Source: Streptomyces mirabilis (GTDB lineage Bacteria; Actinomycetota; Actinomycetes; Streptomycetales; Streptomycetaceae). From it: a stretch of 64,000 nt of DNA. The notes under the pieces were generated by a model. The model worked only from the letters and a program-made list of their open reading frames with translations, did not search any database and was not told the DNA's origin. A program made the translations under genes and the position numbers. Positions 8,644 through 17,735 of this stretch are shown here, one piece after another. The stretch spans positions 2,294,001-2,358,000 of the forward strand of contig NZ_JBCJKP010000001.1 of the NCBI RefSeq assembly GCF_039503195.1, given 5' to 3'. The first letter of the stretch is position 1; each line of letters begins with the position of its first letter.

Positions 8644-10830
8644 ATGCGAGCTTCTGAGTGCTCCGACCGGTCCGCACCCGGCAATCTGCCCCTGGAACTC
8701 AACGCGTTCGTGGGGCGCACGGCCGAACTCGCACAGCTGGCGGAGGCGCTGGGGCAGGCCCGGCTGGTGACGGTGACGGGCATGGGCGGCGTGGGCAAGT
8801 CACGCCTCGCGGCACGGGCCGCGGCACACATCCGGCCGCGCGACGGATCATGGCGGGTGGAACTGGCCTCCGTGCACGATCCGCATCTCGTCGCGTACGC
8901 GCTCGTGGAGGCCCTCGCTCTGACGGACCACACGTCGAGGCCGCCCCGCGCACTGCTCCTCGACCATCTCGCCGAGCGTCAACTCCTGCTGGTCGTGGAC
9001 GGGTTCGAGCATCTGGTGGACGCGTGCGCCGCGTTGCTGGGCGAGCTGCTGCGGCATGCGCCGGGGCTGCGGGTGCTCGCCGTGGGCCGCAGGCCGCTGG
9101 AGGTCGAGGGCGAGCTGCGCTTCCCGCTGGCCCCGCTGCCCGAGCGGGAGGCCGCGGAGCTGTTCACGGACCGGGCGGCGGCCCGGGTGCCCGGGTTCGC
9201 GCTGGACGACGGCAACCGGGCGGACGTCCTGGAGCTGTGCCGACGCCTGGACGGGATCCCGCTCGCCGTCGAGCTGGCCGCCGGCCGGCTGAGCGCCCTC
9301 TCGCCCGGGCAGTTGCTGTCCCGGCTCGACGACCGCTTCCGGCTGCTCACCGGCGGCGGGCGTGACGCCCTGCCGCGTCACCAGACGCTGCGGACGGCGA
9401 TCGGCTGGAGCCATGAACTGTGCACGCCGGAGGAGCGGCTGCTGTGGTCGCGGCTCTCGGTGTTCGCCGGACCGTTCGACCTGGAGGCCGTCGAGTACGT
9501 GTGCAGCGGTGCCGGACTGTACGCCGACGACGTTCTCGACGTGCTGGGCGAGCTGCTCGCGCAGTCGGTGCTGGCGCGCGAGGAGACGGCGGCCGGCCTG
9601 CGCTACCGGATGCTGGACACGGTGCGGGCCTACGGCGCGGACTGGCTGGTGGCGGCGGGCGACGCGAGCCGGCTGCGCCGTCGCCACCGCGACTGGTACA
9701 TGGGCCTGGCCACCTGGTGCGAGCTGGACTGGTTCTCGCCACGGCAGGGCGAGGTGGCCGCGCGCGTCGAGACGGAGCTGCCGAATCTGCGCTGCGCCCT
9801 GGAGTACAGCCTGACCGAGCCGGGCGAGACGCATCTGGGCCAGTACCTCGCGGGCAGCCTGTGGTTCTACTGGGTCGGCTGCGGCCGGCTGACGGAGGGG
9901 CGGCACTGGCTGGAGCGCGGGGTGGAGCTCGACAGCGACCGCGACCAGTCGCGGCTGAAGGCCCTGTGGGTGCTCGGCTACGTGGCGATCCTCCAGGGCG
10001 ACATGGCGTCCGCGCTCACCGCGCTCCAGGAGTGCCGCGAGGAGGCCGAACGCACCGACAACCCCACTGCGATCGCCTACGCCGAGCACCGCACCGGCTG
10101 TCTGGCGCTGGTCGGCGACGACATGGCACGCGCGGAAACCCTGCTGCGCTCGGCGCTCGACCGCTACCACGCGATCGGCGAGCTCAACAGCAACGTGCTG
10201 ATGGCCCAGGTGGAGCTGGCGATGGCACTGGCGTTCCGGGGCGATCTGCCGGGCGCGGTGCGGCTGTGCGAGGACGTCCGCCGGGTCTGCGAGGACCACG
10301 GGGAGCGCTGGGCGCTCGCCTACGCGCTGTATGTGCTGGCGTACGAGGCCCAGACCGCGGGCGATCCGGGGCGCGCCCGGGGGCTCCTGGAACAGAGCCT
10401 GGACATCGGGCACGCCTTCCACGACCTGCTCGGCACGGTCCTCGCGATCGAACTGCTGGCGCTGGTCACGGAGGCGGAGGGCGACCCGGCCGAGGCCGCG
10501 CTGCTGCAGGGGGCGGCGGCCCGGCTGTGGCCCTCGGTGGGCCTGCCGCTGTTCGGCTCGGCTTACTACAACGTGCCGCACGAGCGGTGCGAGGCCGGGG
10601 CCCGGCGGCGGCTGGGCGACGAGCGGTACGAGGAGTGCGTACGGGCGGGGTCTCGGCTCGGGCGGGAGGCGGCGGTGGCGCGGGCACTGCGGCGGCCCGG
10701 TCCCCGGCCGCTGGGTGCGGTGCCCTCGCCGCGCGGGCTGCCCCGGACACGCGGAAGCCCGCCGTCTCGCCCACCTCTAAGGGCGGGGAGACGACGGGCT
10801 GACGCGCAGGTGGTGCTACGTCCGCTGTAA
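8644..10830 (+). CDS. STAND-type ATPase with TPR-like repeats, no DNA-binding domain
   Basis: Product of about 728 residues related to the ATPase and repeat parts of AfsR/LuxR-type regulators. It starts with an NB-ARC-like domain: LNAFVGRTAELAQLAEAL, the Walker A VTGMGGVGKSRLA, a Walker B-like LLLVVDGFEHL and a winged-helix spacer (GIPLAVELAAGRLSALSP). The last 350 residues are helical repeats of TPR character. Neither an N-terminal OmpR/BTAD domain nor a C-terminal LuxR helix-turn-helix is present. The last 50 residues are Arg/Pro-rich and overlap a strong hairpin. I prefer the ATG at 8644; another in-frame ATG lies at 8605. It runs towards rpsD, five bases away. A signalling or scaffold role is inferred only. 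Confidence 0.75.
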   Translation: MRASECSDRSAPGNLPLELNAFVGRTAELAQLAEALGQARLVTVTGMGGVGKSRLAARAAAHIRPRDGSWRVELASVHDPHLVAYALVEALALTDHTSRPPRALLLDHLAERQLLLVVDGFEHLVDACAALLGELLRHAPGLRVLAVGRRPLEVEGELRFPLAPLPEREAAELFTDRAAARVPGFALDDGNRADVLELCRRLDGIPLAVELAAGRLSALSPGQLLSRLDDRFRLLTGGGRDALPRHQTLRTAIGWSHELCTPEERLLWSRLSVFAGPFDLEAVEYVCSGAGLYADDVLDVLGELLAQSVLAREETAAGLRYRMLDTVRAYGADWLVAAGDASRLRRRHRDWYMGLATWCELDWFSPRQGEVAARVETELPNLRCALEYSLTEPGETHLGQYLAGSLWFYWVGCGRLTEGRHWLERGVELDSDRDQSRLKALWVLGYVAILQGDMASALTALQECREEAERTDNPTAIAYAEHRTGCLALVGDDMARAETLLRSALDRYHAIGELNSNVLMAQVELAMALAFRGDLPGAVRLCEDVRRVCEDHGERWALAYALYVLAYEAQTAGDPGRARGLLEQSLDIGHAFHDLLGTVLAIELLALVTEAEGDPAEAALLQGAAARLWPSVGLPLFGSAYYNVPHERCEAGARRRLGDERYEECVRAGSRLGREAAVARALRRPGPRPLGAVPSPRGLPRTRGSPPSRPPLRAGRRRADAQVVLRPL
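10756..10800 (-). terminator. Hairpin terminator downstream of rpsD
   Basis: Arms 10756-10772 and 10781-10800 pair through AGCCCG/CGGGCT, GTCTC/GAGAC and GCCC/GGGC around an 8-base loop. One position is G-U on the minus strand but a mismatch on the plus strand, so the fold is better in the rpsD transcript. It sits 36-80 bases past the rpsD stop and inside the C-terminal codons of the convergent ATPase gene. Confidence 0.6.
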
Positions 10831-10835
10831 GACGA

Positions 10836-11450
10836 TCAGCGGGCGTAGTACTCGACGACGAGCTGCTCGTCGCAGATCACCGGGATCTCCTTGCGGTTCG
10901 GCTCGCGGTCCAGGCGGAACGCCAGGGCCGGGAGGTTCACCTGGAGGTAGCGCGGGGTCTCGCCGTCGGGGGCGAAGCCACCGGCGCGGGAGACCTCGAA
11001 CAGCGTCTTGCTGCGGCTGCGCTCGCGGACCATCACGACGTCGTCGGGACGGACACGGAAGGACGGCTTGTCGACCTTCTGGCCGTTGACCTCGATGTGG
11101 CCGTGAACGACCATCTGGCGGGCCTGGTAGATCGTGCGGGCGATGCCCGAACGCAGGACCAGCGCGTCGAGACGGCGCTCGAGCTCGATGATCAGGGCCT
11201 CACCGGTCTTGCCCTGGACCTTGGAGGCACGCTCGTAGGCGCGGACGAGCTGACGCTCGGACACGTCGTACTGCGCGCGCAGACGCTGCTTCTCGAGCAG
11301 ACGGACCTTGTAGTCCGAGTTCTGCTTGCGGCCGCGGCCGTGCTCACCCGGCGGGTAGGGGCGGGCCTCGAAGTACTTGACGGCCTTCGGGGTCAGCGCG
11401 ATGCCGAGGGCACGCGACTTCTTGACCTTGGGGCGGGACTGATTCGCCAC
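10836..11450 (-). CDS. rpsD: 30S ribosomal protein S4
   Basis: Primary 16S rRNA-binding protein that nucleates small-subunit assembly. The 204-residue product [20 protein letters not shown]... lacks the paired cysteines of zinc-binding S4, so it is the zinc-free type. The S4 RNA-binding domain is clear ([31 protein letters not shown]). A GTG start at 11450 follows a purine-rich GGAAAGAGAAAAA. The gene stands alone, away from the alpha operon, as is usual in Streptomyces. It has a 315-base leader that may be regulatory and a hairpin terminator beyond its stop. Confidence 0.97.
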   Translation of the reverse strand: MANQSRPKVKKSRALGIALTPKAVKYFEARPYPPGEHGRGRKQNSDYKVRLLEKQRLRAQYDVSERQLVRAYERASKVQGKTGEALIIELERRLDALVLRSGIARTIYQARQMVVHGHIEVNGQKVDKPSFRVRPDDVVMVRERSRSKTLFEVSRAGGFAPDGETPRYLQVNLPALAFRLDREPNRKEIPVICDEQLVVEYYAR

Positions 11451-11765
11451 TTTTTCTCTTTCCGTGATTTCGGCTCACCAGAGTTAAGGGAGGTCGCAAT
11501 CCGCAGCCCGGGAAACCCCGCGGGTCCTCGGGGGACCTGCTGGGCAGCCGCTCCTGGGTCTGGGCACATACGTGCAGCACGCGAGTCGCCCACCGACCGT
11601 TCCCGGAGACCGGGTGGTGGTGGGCTGCCCGCGACACCTTCGACGGTGCGCGACGCTCCTGGAATCCCTCCGTGAAGGCAGAGGCTCCGGCTGGATGTCC
11701 CGTTCTGGTGGTGCCGACCGGAGCCGGACACGGGACGCAGCGCTTCGCCTCATGTTACAGGGTGG
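11451..11765 (-). promoter_or_regulatory. Structured 5' leader of rpsD
   Basis: There is no gene in this 315-base stretch between rarA and rpsD. On the minus strand it can form GCCCACC/GGTGGGC (11619-11625 with 11588-11594) enclosing CCCGG/CCGGG, then a CAGGTCC/GGACC-type hairpin (about 11522-11540). A purine-rich tract follows at the start codon. S4 autoregulates its own mRNA in several bacteria, so an S4-responsive leader is plausible here but unproven. A TAACAT-like -10 may lie near 11751-11757; no convincing -35 is seen. Confidence 0.4.
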
Positions 11766-13127
11766 TCAGGACCGCCCTCTACCGAGGTGCTTCCTGGTCC
11801 ACTCCACCGCGTCCGCGTAGCGTGCCTCGGCGCCGTGCCGGGTCGGTGTGTAGTACTCCCGGTCCTTGAGCTCTTCCGGGGCGTACTGCTGGGCGGCGAT
11901 GCCCTCGGGCAGGTCGTGCGGATACACATACCCCTGGGCGTGCCCGAGCTTGGCCGCGCCCTTGTAGTGCCCGTCGCGCAGGTGCATCGGCACCGGGCCC
12001 GCGTGCCCCTTGCGTACGTCCTCCGTCGCGGCGCCGATGGCCATGGTCGCGGCGTTCGACTTCGGGGCCAGGGCGAGGGCGATGGTGGCGTGGCTGAGGG
12101 TCAGCGCCGCCTCGGGGAAGCCGATCATGGCGACCGCCTGGGCGGCGGCCACGGCTATCGGCAGCGCGTTCGGGTCGGCGAGGCCGATGTCCTCGCTGGC
12201 GGAGATCATCAGGCGGCGGGCGATGAACCGGGGGTCCTCGCCCGCCTCGATCATCCGGGCCAGGTAGTGCAGCGCGGCGTCCACGTCGGAGCCGCGGATG
12301 GACTTGATGAGGGCGCTCGCCACGTCGTAGTGCTGGTCGCCGTCGCGGTCGTACGTCACGGCCGCGCGGTCGACGGTCTCCTCCAGGGTCTGGAGGGTGA
12401 TCTCCGGCTCCCCCTTGTCGAGCGCCGCGCCGGCGGCGGCCTCCAGGGCGGTCAGGGCGCGGCGGGCGTCTCCCCCGGCGATGCGCAGCAGGTGCCGCTC
12501 GGTGTCCTCGGGGAGGGTGACGGCCTCCTTGAGGCCGCGCTCGTCGGTGAGGGCCCGGCGCAGCAGGCCGCGCAGGTCGTCGTCGGTGAGCGGTTCGAGG
12601 GTGAGGAGGAGGGAGCGGGACAGGAGCGGGGAGATCACCGAGAAGTACGGGTTCTCGGTCGTGGCGGCGATCAACGTCACCCAGCGGTTCTCGACGGCCG
12701 GGAGCAGGGAGTCCTGCTGGGCCTTGCTGAAGCGGTGGATCTCGTCCAGGAAGAGGACGGTCTCCTTGCCGAAGCCGCCGGTGGCGCGGCGTGCGCCGTC
12801 GATGACCGCGCGGACTTCCTTGACGCCCGCGGTGATCGCGGAGAGCTCCACGAAGCGCTTGTTGGTGGCCTTGGAGACGACGTACGCGAGGGTCGTCTTG
12901 CCGGTGCCGGGCGGGCCCCAGAGGATCACCGAGGACGGTCCGGCAGGACCGCCGTTCCCCTCGCCGACGAGTCTGCGCAGGGGTGAGCCCGGCTTCAGCA
13001 GATGCTGCTGGCCCACGACCTCGTCGAGGGTACGCGGGCGCATCCGTACGGCCAGGGGGCTGCTGGACGGGTCCTTCTCCTGGCGTTCTTCTGCTGCGGC
13101 GGTGAACAGGTCGGGCTCCACGTCCAA
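11766..13127 (-). CDS. rarA: Replication-associated recombination protein A (AAA+ ATPase)
   Basis: RarA/MgsA family AAA+ ATPase that acts at stalled replication forks; homologous to WRNIP1/Mgs1 and clamp-loader subunits. The 453-residue product has a short N-terminus ending in [20 protein letters not shown], Walker [16 protein letters not shown], Walker [17 protein letters not shown] and sensor 1 [10 protein letters not shown]. The C-terminal tetramerisation region includes [15 protein letters not shown] and [13 protein letters not shown] sequence (here SEDIGLADP). Length is normal. It is upstream of rpsD on the same strand. Confidence 0.95.
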   Translation of the reverse strand: MDVEPDLFTAAAEERQEKDPSSSPLAVRMRPRTLDEVVGQQHLLKPGSPLRRLVGEGNGGPAGPSSVILWGPPGTGKTTLAYVVSKATNKRFVELSAITAGVKEVRAVIDGARRATGGFGKETVLFLDEIHRFSKAQQDSLLPAVENRWVTLIAATTENPYFSVISPLLSRSLLLTLEPLTDDDLRGLLRRALTDERGLKEAVTLPEDTERHLLRIAGGDARRALTALEAAAGAALDKGEPEITLQTLEETVDRAAVTYDRDGDQHYDVASALIKSIRGSDVDAALHYLARMIEAGEDPRFIARRLMISASEDIGLADPNALPIAVAAAQAVAMIGFPEAALTLSHATIALALAPKSNAATMAIGAATEDVRKGHAGPVPMHLRDGHYKGAAKLGHAQGYVYPHDLPEGIAAQQYAPEELKDREYYTPTRHGAEARYADAVEWTRKHLGRGRS

Positions 13128-13165
13128 AACCCTATGTCACGCCACTGACAATCCCCGCAGGGCTG

Positions 13166-13801
13166 TCAGCTGGTCCAGAAGTCCCACCAGCGGGTCAGGA
13201 TCAGCATCCCGATGATCCCGATGTGCACGACGGGCAGGACCCAGGTGAACTCGCCGAAGAAGCTCTTCAGCCAGCGCGGGGCGGGGAGGAAGTCGTTGCG
13301 GATGTTCGACGAGGTCACGTACCAGAACATGATGATCGTGGCGACCCAGGCCAGCGAGCACCACAGGCACAGCGAGTTGATCCGGTACAGCGACTGGAAC
13401 TGCAGCCAGGTGCAGAATCCCACGCCGAAGAGGGTGCCCGCGTTGAAGGTCAGCCAGTACCAGCGCGGGTAGGTGGCCCGCGCGAGCAGACTCATCCCGA
13501 CGCAGATCACGATGCCGTACGCCACCAGGCCGAGCATCGGGTTGGGGAACCCGAAGGCCGCGGCCTGCTTGCTCTTCATGATGTTGCCGCAGGAGACGAC
13601 CGGGTTCAGGCTGCATCCCGGCACGAAGTTCGGGTTCTCCAGCAGCTTGAACTTGTCGATCGTGATGACCCACGCGGCGAGCAGACCGGCCGCACCGGTG
13701 ATCACGAGCAGTACGGCGAGCGCACGGCTGCCGCCGACCGTCCGGGGACCGTCGGAGCGTTCCTGGTCGAGGGAGACGTCCTTGACTGTCGTCTTGCTCA
13801 T
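13166..13801 (-). CDS. Vitamin K epoxide reductase (VKOR) family membrane protein
   Basis: VKOR-type proteins reoxidise DsbA-like partners with quinone during disulfide formation outside the membrane. The 211-residue protein has about five membrane segments, a first cysteine pair (PGCSLNPVVSCGN) and the active-site CxxC (SLCLWCSL). There is also a loop Ser/Gly region consistent with the family. The ATG at 13801 (MSKTTVKDVSLD) is chosen. Longer in-frame extensions run into Arg-rich, non-membrane sequence. The gene is 38 bases downstream of rarA's start region on the same strand. A DsbA-family thiol protein is found elsewhere in the window at 63.3 kb. Confidence 0.9.
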   Translation of the reverse strand: MSKTTVKDVSLDQERSDGPRTVGGSRALAVLLVITGAAGLLAAWVITIDKFKLLENPNFVPGCSLNPVVSCGNIMKSKQAAAFGFPNPMLGLVAYGIVICVGMSLLARATYPRWYWLTFNAGTLFGVGFCTWLQFQSLYRINSLCLWCSLAWVATIIMFWYVTSSNIRNDFLPAPRWLKSFFGEFTWVLPVVHIGIIGMLILTRWWDFWTS

Positions 13802-13940
13802 CACGCCGTTTCCGTAGTCTCGAAGGGCCTGCGGGCAACCGACATTGTGCCGCACCCACATGTGTGTCCACCGTTCGATGGACATAAGGAGGTACGCACG
13901 GTCGTCGCGGAGCGTTCGTTTCGGCGGCAGGCTCGTCGGC

Positions 13941-14807
13941 ATGACAACACACGCGAACGAACTCGCGGTGGACGTACGGGGGCTGCGCAAGCAGTACGGG
14001 GACGTGACCGCCGTCGACGGCATCGATCTCGGCATCCGCCGCGGCGAGGTGTTCGGCCTGCTCGGACCCAATGGCGCGGGCAAGAGCACCACGGTGGAGA
14101 TCCTCCAGGGCAACCGCGGGCGGGACGCGGGCGAGGTGTCCGTGCTCGGCGCGGACCCGGCGACGGGCACACGCGCGTGGCGCTCGCGGATCGGCATCGT
14201 CTGGCAGGACGAATCGGCGCCCGCTGAGTTGACGGTCGACGAGACCGTACGGCACTTCGCCCGCTACTACCCGCGGCCCCGCGACCCGGAGGAGGTCATC
14301 GGGCTCGTCGGTCTGGAGGCGAAGGCGGGCAGCCGCATCAAGGCGCTCTCGGGCGGCCAGCGCAGGCGTCTGGACGTGGCGCTCGGGGTGATCGGCGGCC
14401 CCGAACTGCTGCTCCTGGACGAACCGACGACCGGCTTCGACCCGGCCGCCCGCCGCCAGTTCTGGGACCTGATCCGGAAACTGGCCGACGAGGGCACGAC
14501 CATCCTGCTCACCACGCACTACCTGGAGGAGGCGGAAGCGCTGGCGCACCGGCTCGCGGTCGTCGCGCGGGGCCGCGTCGTCGCGGAAGGCGAACCCGCC
14601 GCGCTCCGCGAACGCTTCGGAACCGAGGCGACCGTCGAGTGGACGGAGGCCGACGGCACGACGCGCAGCGAGCGCACGGACACCCCCACACGCACGGTCG
14701 CGGAACTCACCCGCCGCTTCGACGGCGAGATACCCGGGCTGAGTGTGACCCGCCCGACCCTGGAGGACGTCTACCTCCGTCTGACCGGACAGGAGAACGC
14801 GCGATGA
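13941..14807 (+). CDS. ABC transporter ATP-binding protein (drug/antibiotic efflux type)
   Basis: ATPase of an ABC-2-type exporter, 288 residues from the ATG at 13941 (MTTHANELAV). It has Walker A GLLGPNGAGKSTTVEIL, Q-loop VWQDES, signature LSGGQRRRLDVAL, Walker B LLLLDEPTTGFD and the H-loop TTHYLEEAEALA. The C-terminal extension is typical of DrrA/CcmA-like subunits. The start is not certain. A perfect AAGGAGG lies at 13886-13892, too far from this ATG and inside an in-frame upstream extension that would begin at ATG 13878. The stop overlaps the permease start (ATGA). Confidence 0.93.
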   Translation: MTTHANELAVDVRGLRKQYGDVTAVDGIDLGIRRGEVFGLLGPNGAGKSTTVEILQGNRGRDAGEVSVLGADPATGTRAWRSRIGIVWQDESAPAELTVDETVRHFARYYPRPRDPEEVIGLVGLEAKAGSRIKALSGGQRRRLDVALGVIGGPELLLLDEPTTGFDPAARRQFWDLIRKLADEGTTILLTTHYLEEAEALAHRLAVVARGRVVAEGEPAALRERFGTEATVEWTEADGTTRSERTDTPTRTVAELTRRFDGEIPGLSVTRPTLEDVYLRLTGQENAR

Positions 14808-15649
14808 CCCTGACGACCGTACGCCTGCGCGGTGAGGCCTCCTCCGTGCGGCTGCCCGGAGCCTGGGGCCTCGGCCTGCGGCGGGGCGCCCTGGAGATCA
14901 AGCAGTTCTTCCGTCAGCGCGACCAGGTGGTGTTCACCTTCGCCTTCCCCGTCGTCTTCCTCTTCCTCTTCGCGTCGATCTTCAAGGACGACGTGCGGGG
15001 CGCGGGCATCACCGCCTCCCAGCTGTACGTCCCCGCGATGATGGCCGCGGGCATCATGTCCACCAGCTTCCAGTCCCTCGGCATCTCCATCGCCATCGAA
15101 CGGGACGAGAAGGTGCTGCGGCGGCTGCGCGGCACTCCGATGCCACCGGCCGCGTACTTCGTGGGCAAGATCTGGCTGGTCCTGGTCACCGGCCTCCTGG
15201 AGACGGCGATCCTGCTCGTCGTCGGTACGACGCTGTACGACGTGAAGCTGCCCTCGGATCCCGCCAAGTGGGCCGACTTCGCCTGGATCTTCGTCCTGGG
15301 CCTGACGGCGTGCGCCCTGCTCGGCATCGCGATCAGCTCGGTGCCGAAGTCCGGCAAGAGCGCCACCTCCGTCGTCGTACTCCCCTTCCTCGTGCTGCAG
15401 TTCATCTCCGGGGTCTACATCGCCATCGACACGATCCCCGACTGGATGCTGAACATCGGCGCCCTGTTCCCGCTGAAGTGGATGTGCCAGGGGCTGCGCG
15501 GGGTGTTCCTGCCCGAGTCGGCGAAGGTCCTGGAGCAGGCGGGCGGCTGGGAGTTCGGGCGGATCGCCCTGGTGCTGGGTGCCTGGTGCGTCGGAGGATT
15601 GCTGCTGTGTCTGCTGACCTTCCGCTGGAAGAACCGCCGCGACGGATGA
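14804..15649 (+). CDS. ABC-2 type transporter permease
   Basis: Integral membrane partner of the preceding ATPase, 281 residues from the overlapping ATG. About six membrane segments are visible, the first at QVVFTFAFPVVFLFLFASIF. LRRLRGTPMPPAAYFVGKIW is the conserved ABC-2 cytoplasmic loop. Export of a lipophilic compound is the likely role; the substrate is unknown. Its stop overlaps the histidine kinase ATG, so all four genes from 13941 to 17471 form one tightly coupled operon in which the two-component system probably controls the transporter. Confidence 0.92.
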   Translation: MTLTTVRLRGEASSVRLPGAWGLGLRRGALEIKQFFRQRDQVVFTFAFPVVFLFLFASIFKDDVRGAGITASQLYVPAMMAAGIMSTSFQSLGISIAIERDEKVLRRLRGTPMPPAAYFVGKIWLVLVTGLLETAILLVVGTTLYDVKLPSDPAKWADFAWIFVLGLTACALLGIAISSVPKSGKSATSVVVLPFLVLQFISGVYIAIDTIPDWMLNIGALFPLKWMCQGLRGVFLPESAKVLEQAGGWEFGRIALVLGAWCVGGLLLCLLTFRWKNRRDG

Positions 15650-16851
15650 CCGAACGAATCGCCGGACCCGACGGCGCGAAGAGCTCGTACACCTGGGACC
15701 GTTCCTTCCGGCTCTGGGACTCGTACTTCGCGGTCGTGTGCGTGGCCACCCTGGTGTTCGTGCTCGGCACGGGGCATCCGGGGTGGCCCCTGCGCCTCGT
15801 CTCGGCGACGCTGCTGGTGGCGCTGGTTCCCTGGTACGTGCTGGTGGGGCGGCCCGTCCTCGGCGCCGACCCGCCCGACGAACGCCGGGCCCTCGGCTAT
15901 CTCGCGGGGGCGATCGTGCTGTTCCTGCCGTCGGGGATCCTCGTCGGTGAGACCCGGCTGATGGCCTTCGCGCTCGTCCCCCAGTGCTTCATGGCGCTGC
16001 GGCTGCGCTGGGCGCTGGCGGCCGTGACGGTCATCAACATCGCGCCGGTGGCGGGTTGGGCGCTGCTGTGGTGGCCGAGCGGCCAGGACGTCTTCTTCAA
16101 CTCGCTCTTCGGCGTGGTCACCCTCGTCTTCTCGGCGGCCTTCGGCAACTGGACCATCCGCATCATCGAGCAGAGCCAGGAACGGGCCGAGCTGATCGCC
16201 GAACTGGACGTCAGTCGCCACGAGCTCTCCCGGCTCTCGTCGGCGCACGGCGCGCTGGCCGAGCGGGAGCGGCTCTCCCGGGAGATCCACGACACGCTCG
16301 CGCAGGGCTTCACCAGCCTGCTGATGCTGGTGCAGGCGGTCGAGGCCGAACTCGAGCACGACGTCCCGCAGGCCCGCCGCCACCTGTCCCTGATGGCGGA
16401 GACGGCCCGGCAGAACCTCGCCGAGGCGCGGGCCCTGGTCGCCGGGGGCGCGCCCGCCGATCTCGACGGGGCCTCGCTGCCCGACGCGCTGCGCCGGCTG
16501 GCCGCGCGCCACGAGGCGACGGTCGACGTCACCGGCCCCGTGCGCGCGCTGCCCGCCGGGCCCGAGGTCGTGGTCCTGCGTTCCTGCCAGGAGGCGCTCG
16601 CCAACGCCCGTAAACACGCGGGGAGTTCTTCGACGATCGCGGTCGCCCTGACGTACGCCCACGATGCGCTGACGCTCTCCGTACGGGACGACGGCCCCGG
16701 CTTCGACCCCGCCGCGCCGGTCGACGGCTACGGTCTGACCGGGTTGCGTGCCCGGGCCGCGGAAGTGGGCGGCAGGGCCCGGGTGCGCAGCGCGCCCGGC
16801 GAGGGCACGACCATCACCGTGTGTCTGCCCGTTCCAAGGAGTGACTCGTGA
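15646..16851 (+). CDS. Sensor histidine kinase (HisKA_3 / NarL-partner type)
   Basis: A 401-residue membrane kinase. The first 170 residues hold about five or six membrane segments (for example LVFVLGTGHPGWPLRLVSATL and AVTVINIAPVAGWALLWW). A dimerisation helix follows, then the phospho-acceptor His in SREIHDTLAQGFTSLL (HisKA_3). The HATPase domain has a clear N box (SCQEALANARKHAG) and G boxes (DDGPGF, GYGLTGLRARAAEVG). The start ATG at 15646 overlaps the permease stop, and the stop overlaps the regulator's GTG. It likely senses a membrane-active compound handled by the linked transporter. Confidence 0.93.
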   Translation: MTERIAGPDGAKSSYTWDRSFRLWDSYFAVVCVATLVFVLGTGHPGWPLRLVSATLLVALVPWYVLVGRPVLGADPPDERRALGYLAGAIVLFLPSGILVGETRLMAFALVPQCFMALRLRWALAAVTVINIAPVAGWALLWWPSGQDVFFNSLFGVVTLVFSAAFGNWTIRIIEQSQERAELIAELDVSRHELSRLSSAHGALAERERLSREIHDTLAQGFTSLLMLVQAVEAELEHDVPQARRHLSLMAETARQNLAEARALVAGGAPADLDGASLPDALRRLAARHEATVDVTGPVRALPAGPEVVVLRSCQEALANARKHAGSSSTIAVALTYAHDALTLSVRDDGPGFDPAAPVDGYGLTGLRARAAEVGGRARVRSAPGEGTTITVCLPVPRSDS

Positions 16852-17471
16852 TCCGCATCGTCCTGGCCGACGACCATCCCGTCGTACGGGAAGGGCTGCG
16901 CGCGATGCTCAGTGCCGAGCCCGACCTCGATGTGATCGCCGACGCGTCGAACGGCCCGCAGGCGGAGGCGCTGGCGGCCGAACTCCGGCCGGACATCGTC
17001 CTGATGGACCTGCGGATGCCGGGGGGCGACGGTGTCGACTCGATCGTGCGGATGACCGAGGCGGGGTTGGGCTGCCGGGTCATCGTGCTGACGACGTACG
17101 AGACGGACCGGGACATTCTGCGGGCGGTCGAGGCCGGAGCCGCGGGTTATCTGCTGAAGGACCTCCCTCGCGCCGAACTCGCCGACGCCGTCCGCTCCGC
17201 CGCGCGCGGCGAGACCGTGCTGGCCCCGTCCGTCGCCGCCCGACTCGTCGACCAGCTCCGTACGAAGCCGGAGCGGCCGAGGTTGTCCGAGCGTGAGACG
17301 GCGGTGCTGCGGCTGGTGGCGGAGGGCTGCACGAACGCCGAGATCGGGCGCCGTCTGTTCATCGGCGAGTCCACCGTGAAGACCCACCTGCTGCGGGCCT
17401 TCACCAAACTGGGGGTGGACGACCGAACCGCGGCGGTGACGAGCGCGATGCGCTTCGGCTTGCTGGACTGA
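16848..17471 (+). CDS. NarL/FixJ-family response regulator
   Basis: A 207-residue regulator with an N-terminal receiver (MIRIVLADDHPVVREGL, phospho-acceptor Asp in VLMDLRMPGG, conserved Thr and Lys downstream). The C-terminal LuxR helix-turn-helix reads LSERETAVLRLVAEG and ESTVKTHLLRAFTKLG. The GTG start overlaps the kinase stop (GTGA). It is the last gene of the ABC transporter/two-component operon and probably activates it. The following 264 bases hold no gene; they carry a repeat element with long inverted arms before the convergent hisS. Confidence 0.95.
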   Translation: MIRIVLADDHPVVREGLRAMLSAEPDLDVIADASNGPQAEALAAELRPDIVLMDLRMPGGDGVDSIVRMTEAGLGCRVIVLTTYETDRDILRAVEAGAAGYLLKDLPRAELADAVRSAARGETVLAPSVAARLVDQLRTKPERPRLSERETAVLRLVAEGCTNAEIGRRLFIGESTVKTHLLRAFTKLGVDDRTAAVTSAMRFGLLD

Positions 17472-17481
17472 GGACCGTGTA

Positions 17482-17725
17482 TCTCGCCCCCGCCGCCCCT
17501 ACCGGTCCCCTCCCCAAGCTGGGGGCTCCGGCCCAGACCCCGGCTGGGTTCTTCGACTGCGGGCCGGTGGGGGCTGGTCGCGCAGTTCCACGCGCCCCTT
17601 GGGAGCACCGGCGCGCATCTTCCAGCCCGTCCGGCGTTTGAGGACGAGGCCGTTCAGTCCGATCGGGGGTTTGGGGGCGGAGCCCCCGAGTAGGGAAGGG
17701 ACGGGTAGGGGCGGCGGGGGCGAGA
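17482..17725. repeat. Intergenic element with 33-bp inverted repeats at its ends
   Basis: The left arm (17482-17514) and right arm (17693-17725) are reverse complements at about 31 of 33 positions. They bound 178 bases. Inside are two modules: a GGGGCTGGTCGCGCAGTTCC...GCGCCCCTT block (about 17556-17600) and a GTCCGGCGTTTGAGGACGAG block (from 17629). The same two modules occur in the same order near 34.3-34.4 kb. A hairpin GGGGGC/GCCCCC (17673-17687) is also internal. It lies between convergent genes and has no coding capacity. It could be a MITE-like repeat, a bidirectional terminator, or both. Confidence 0.7.
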
Positions 17726-17735
17726 AAACCGGTTC

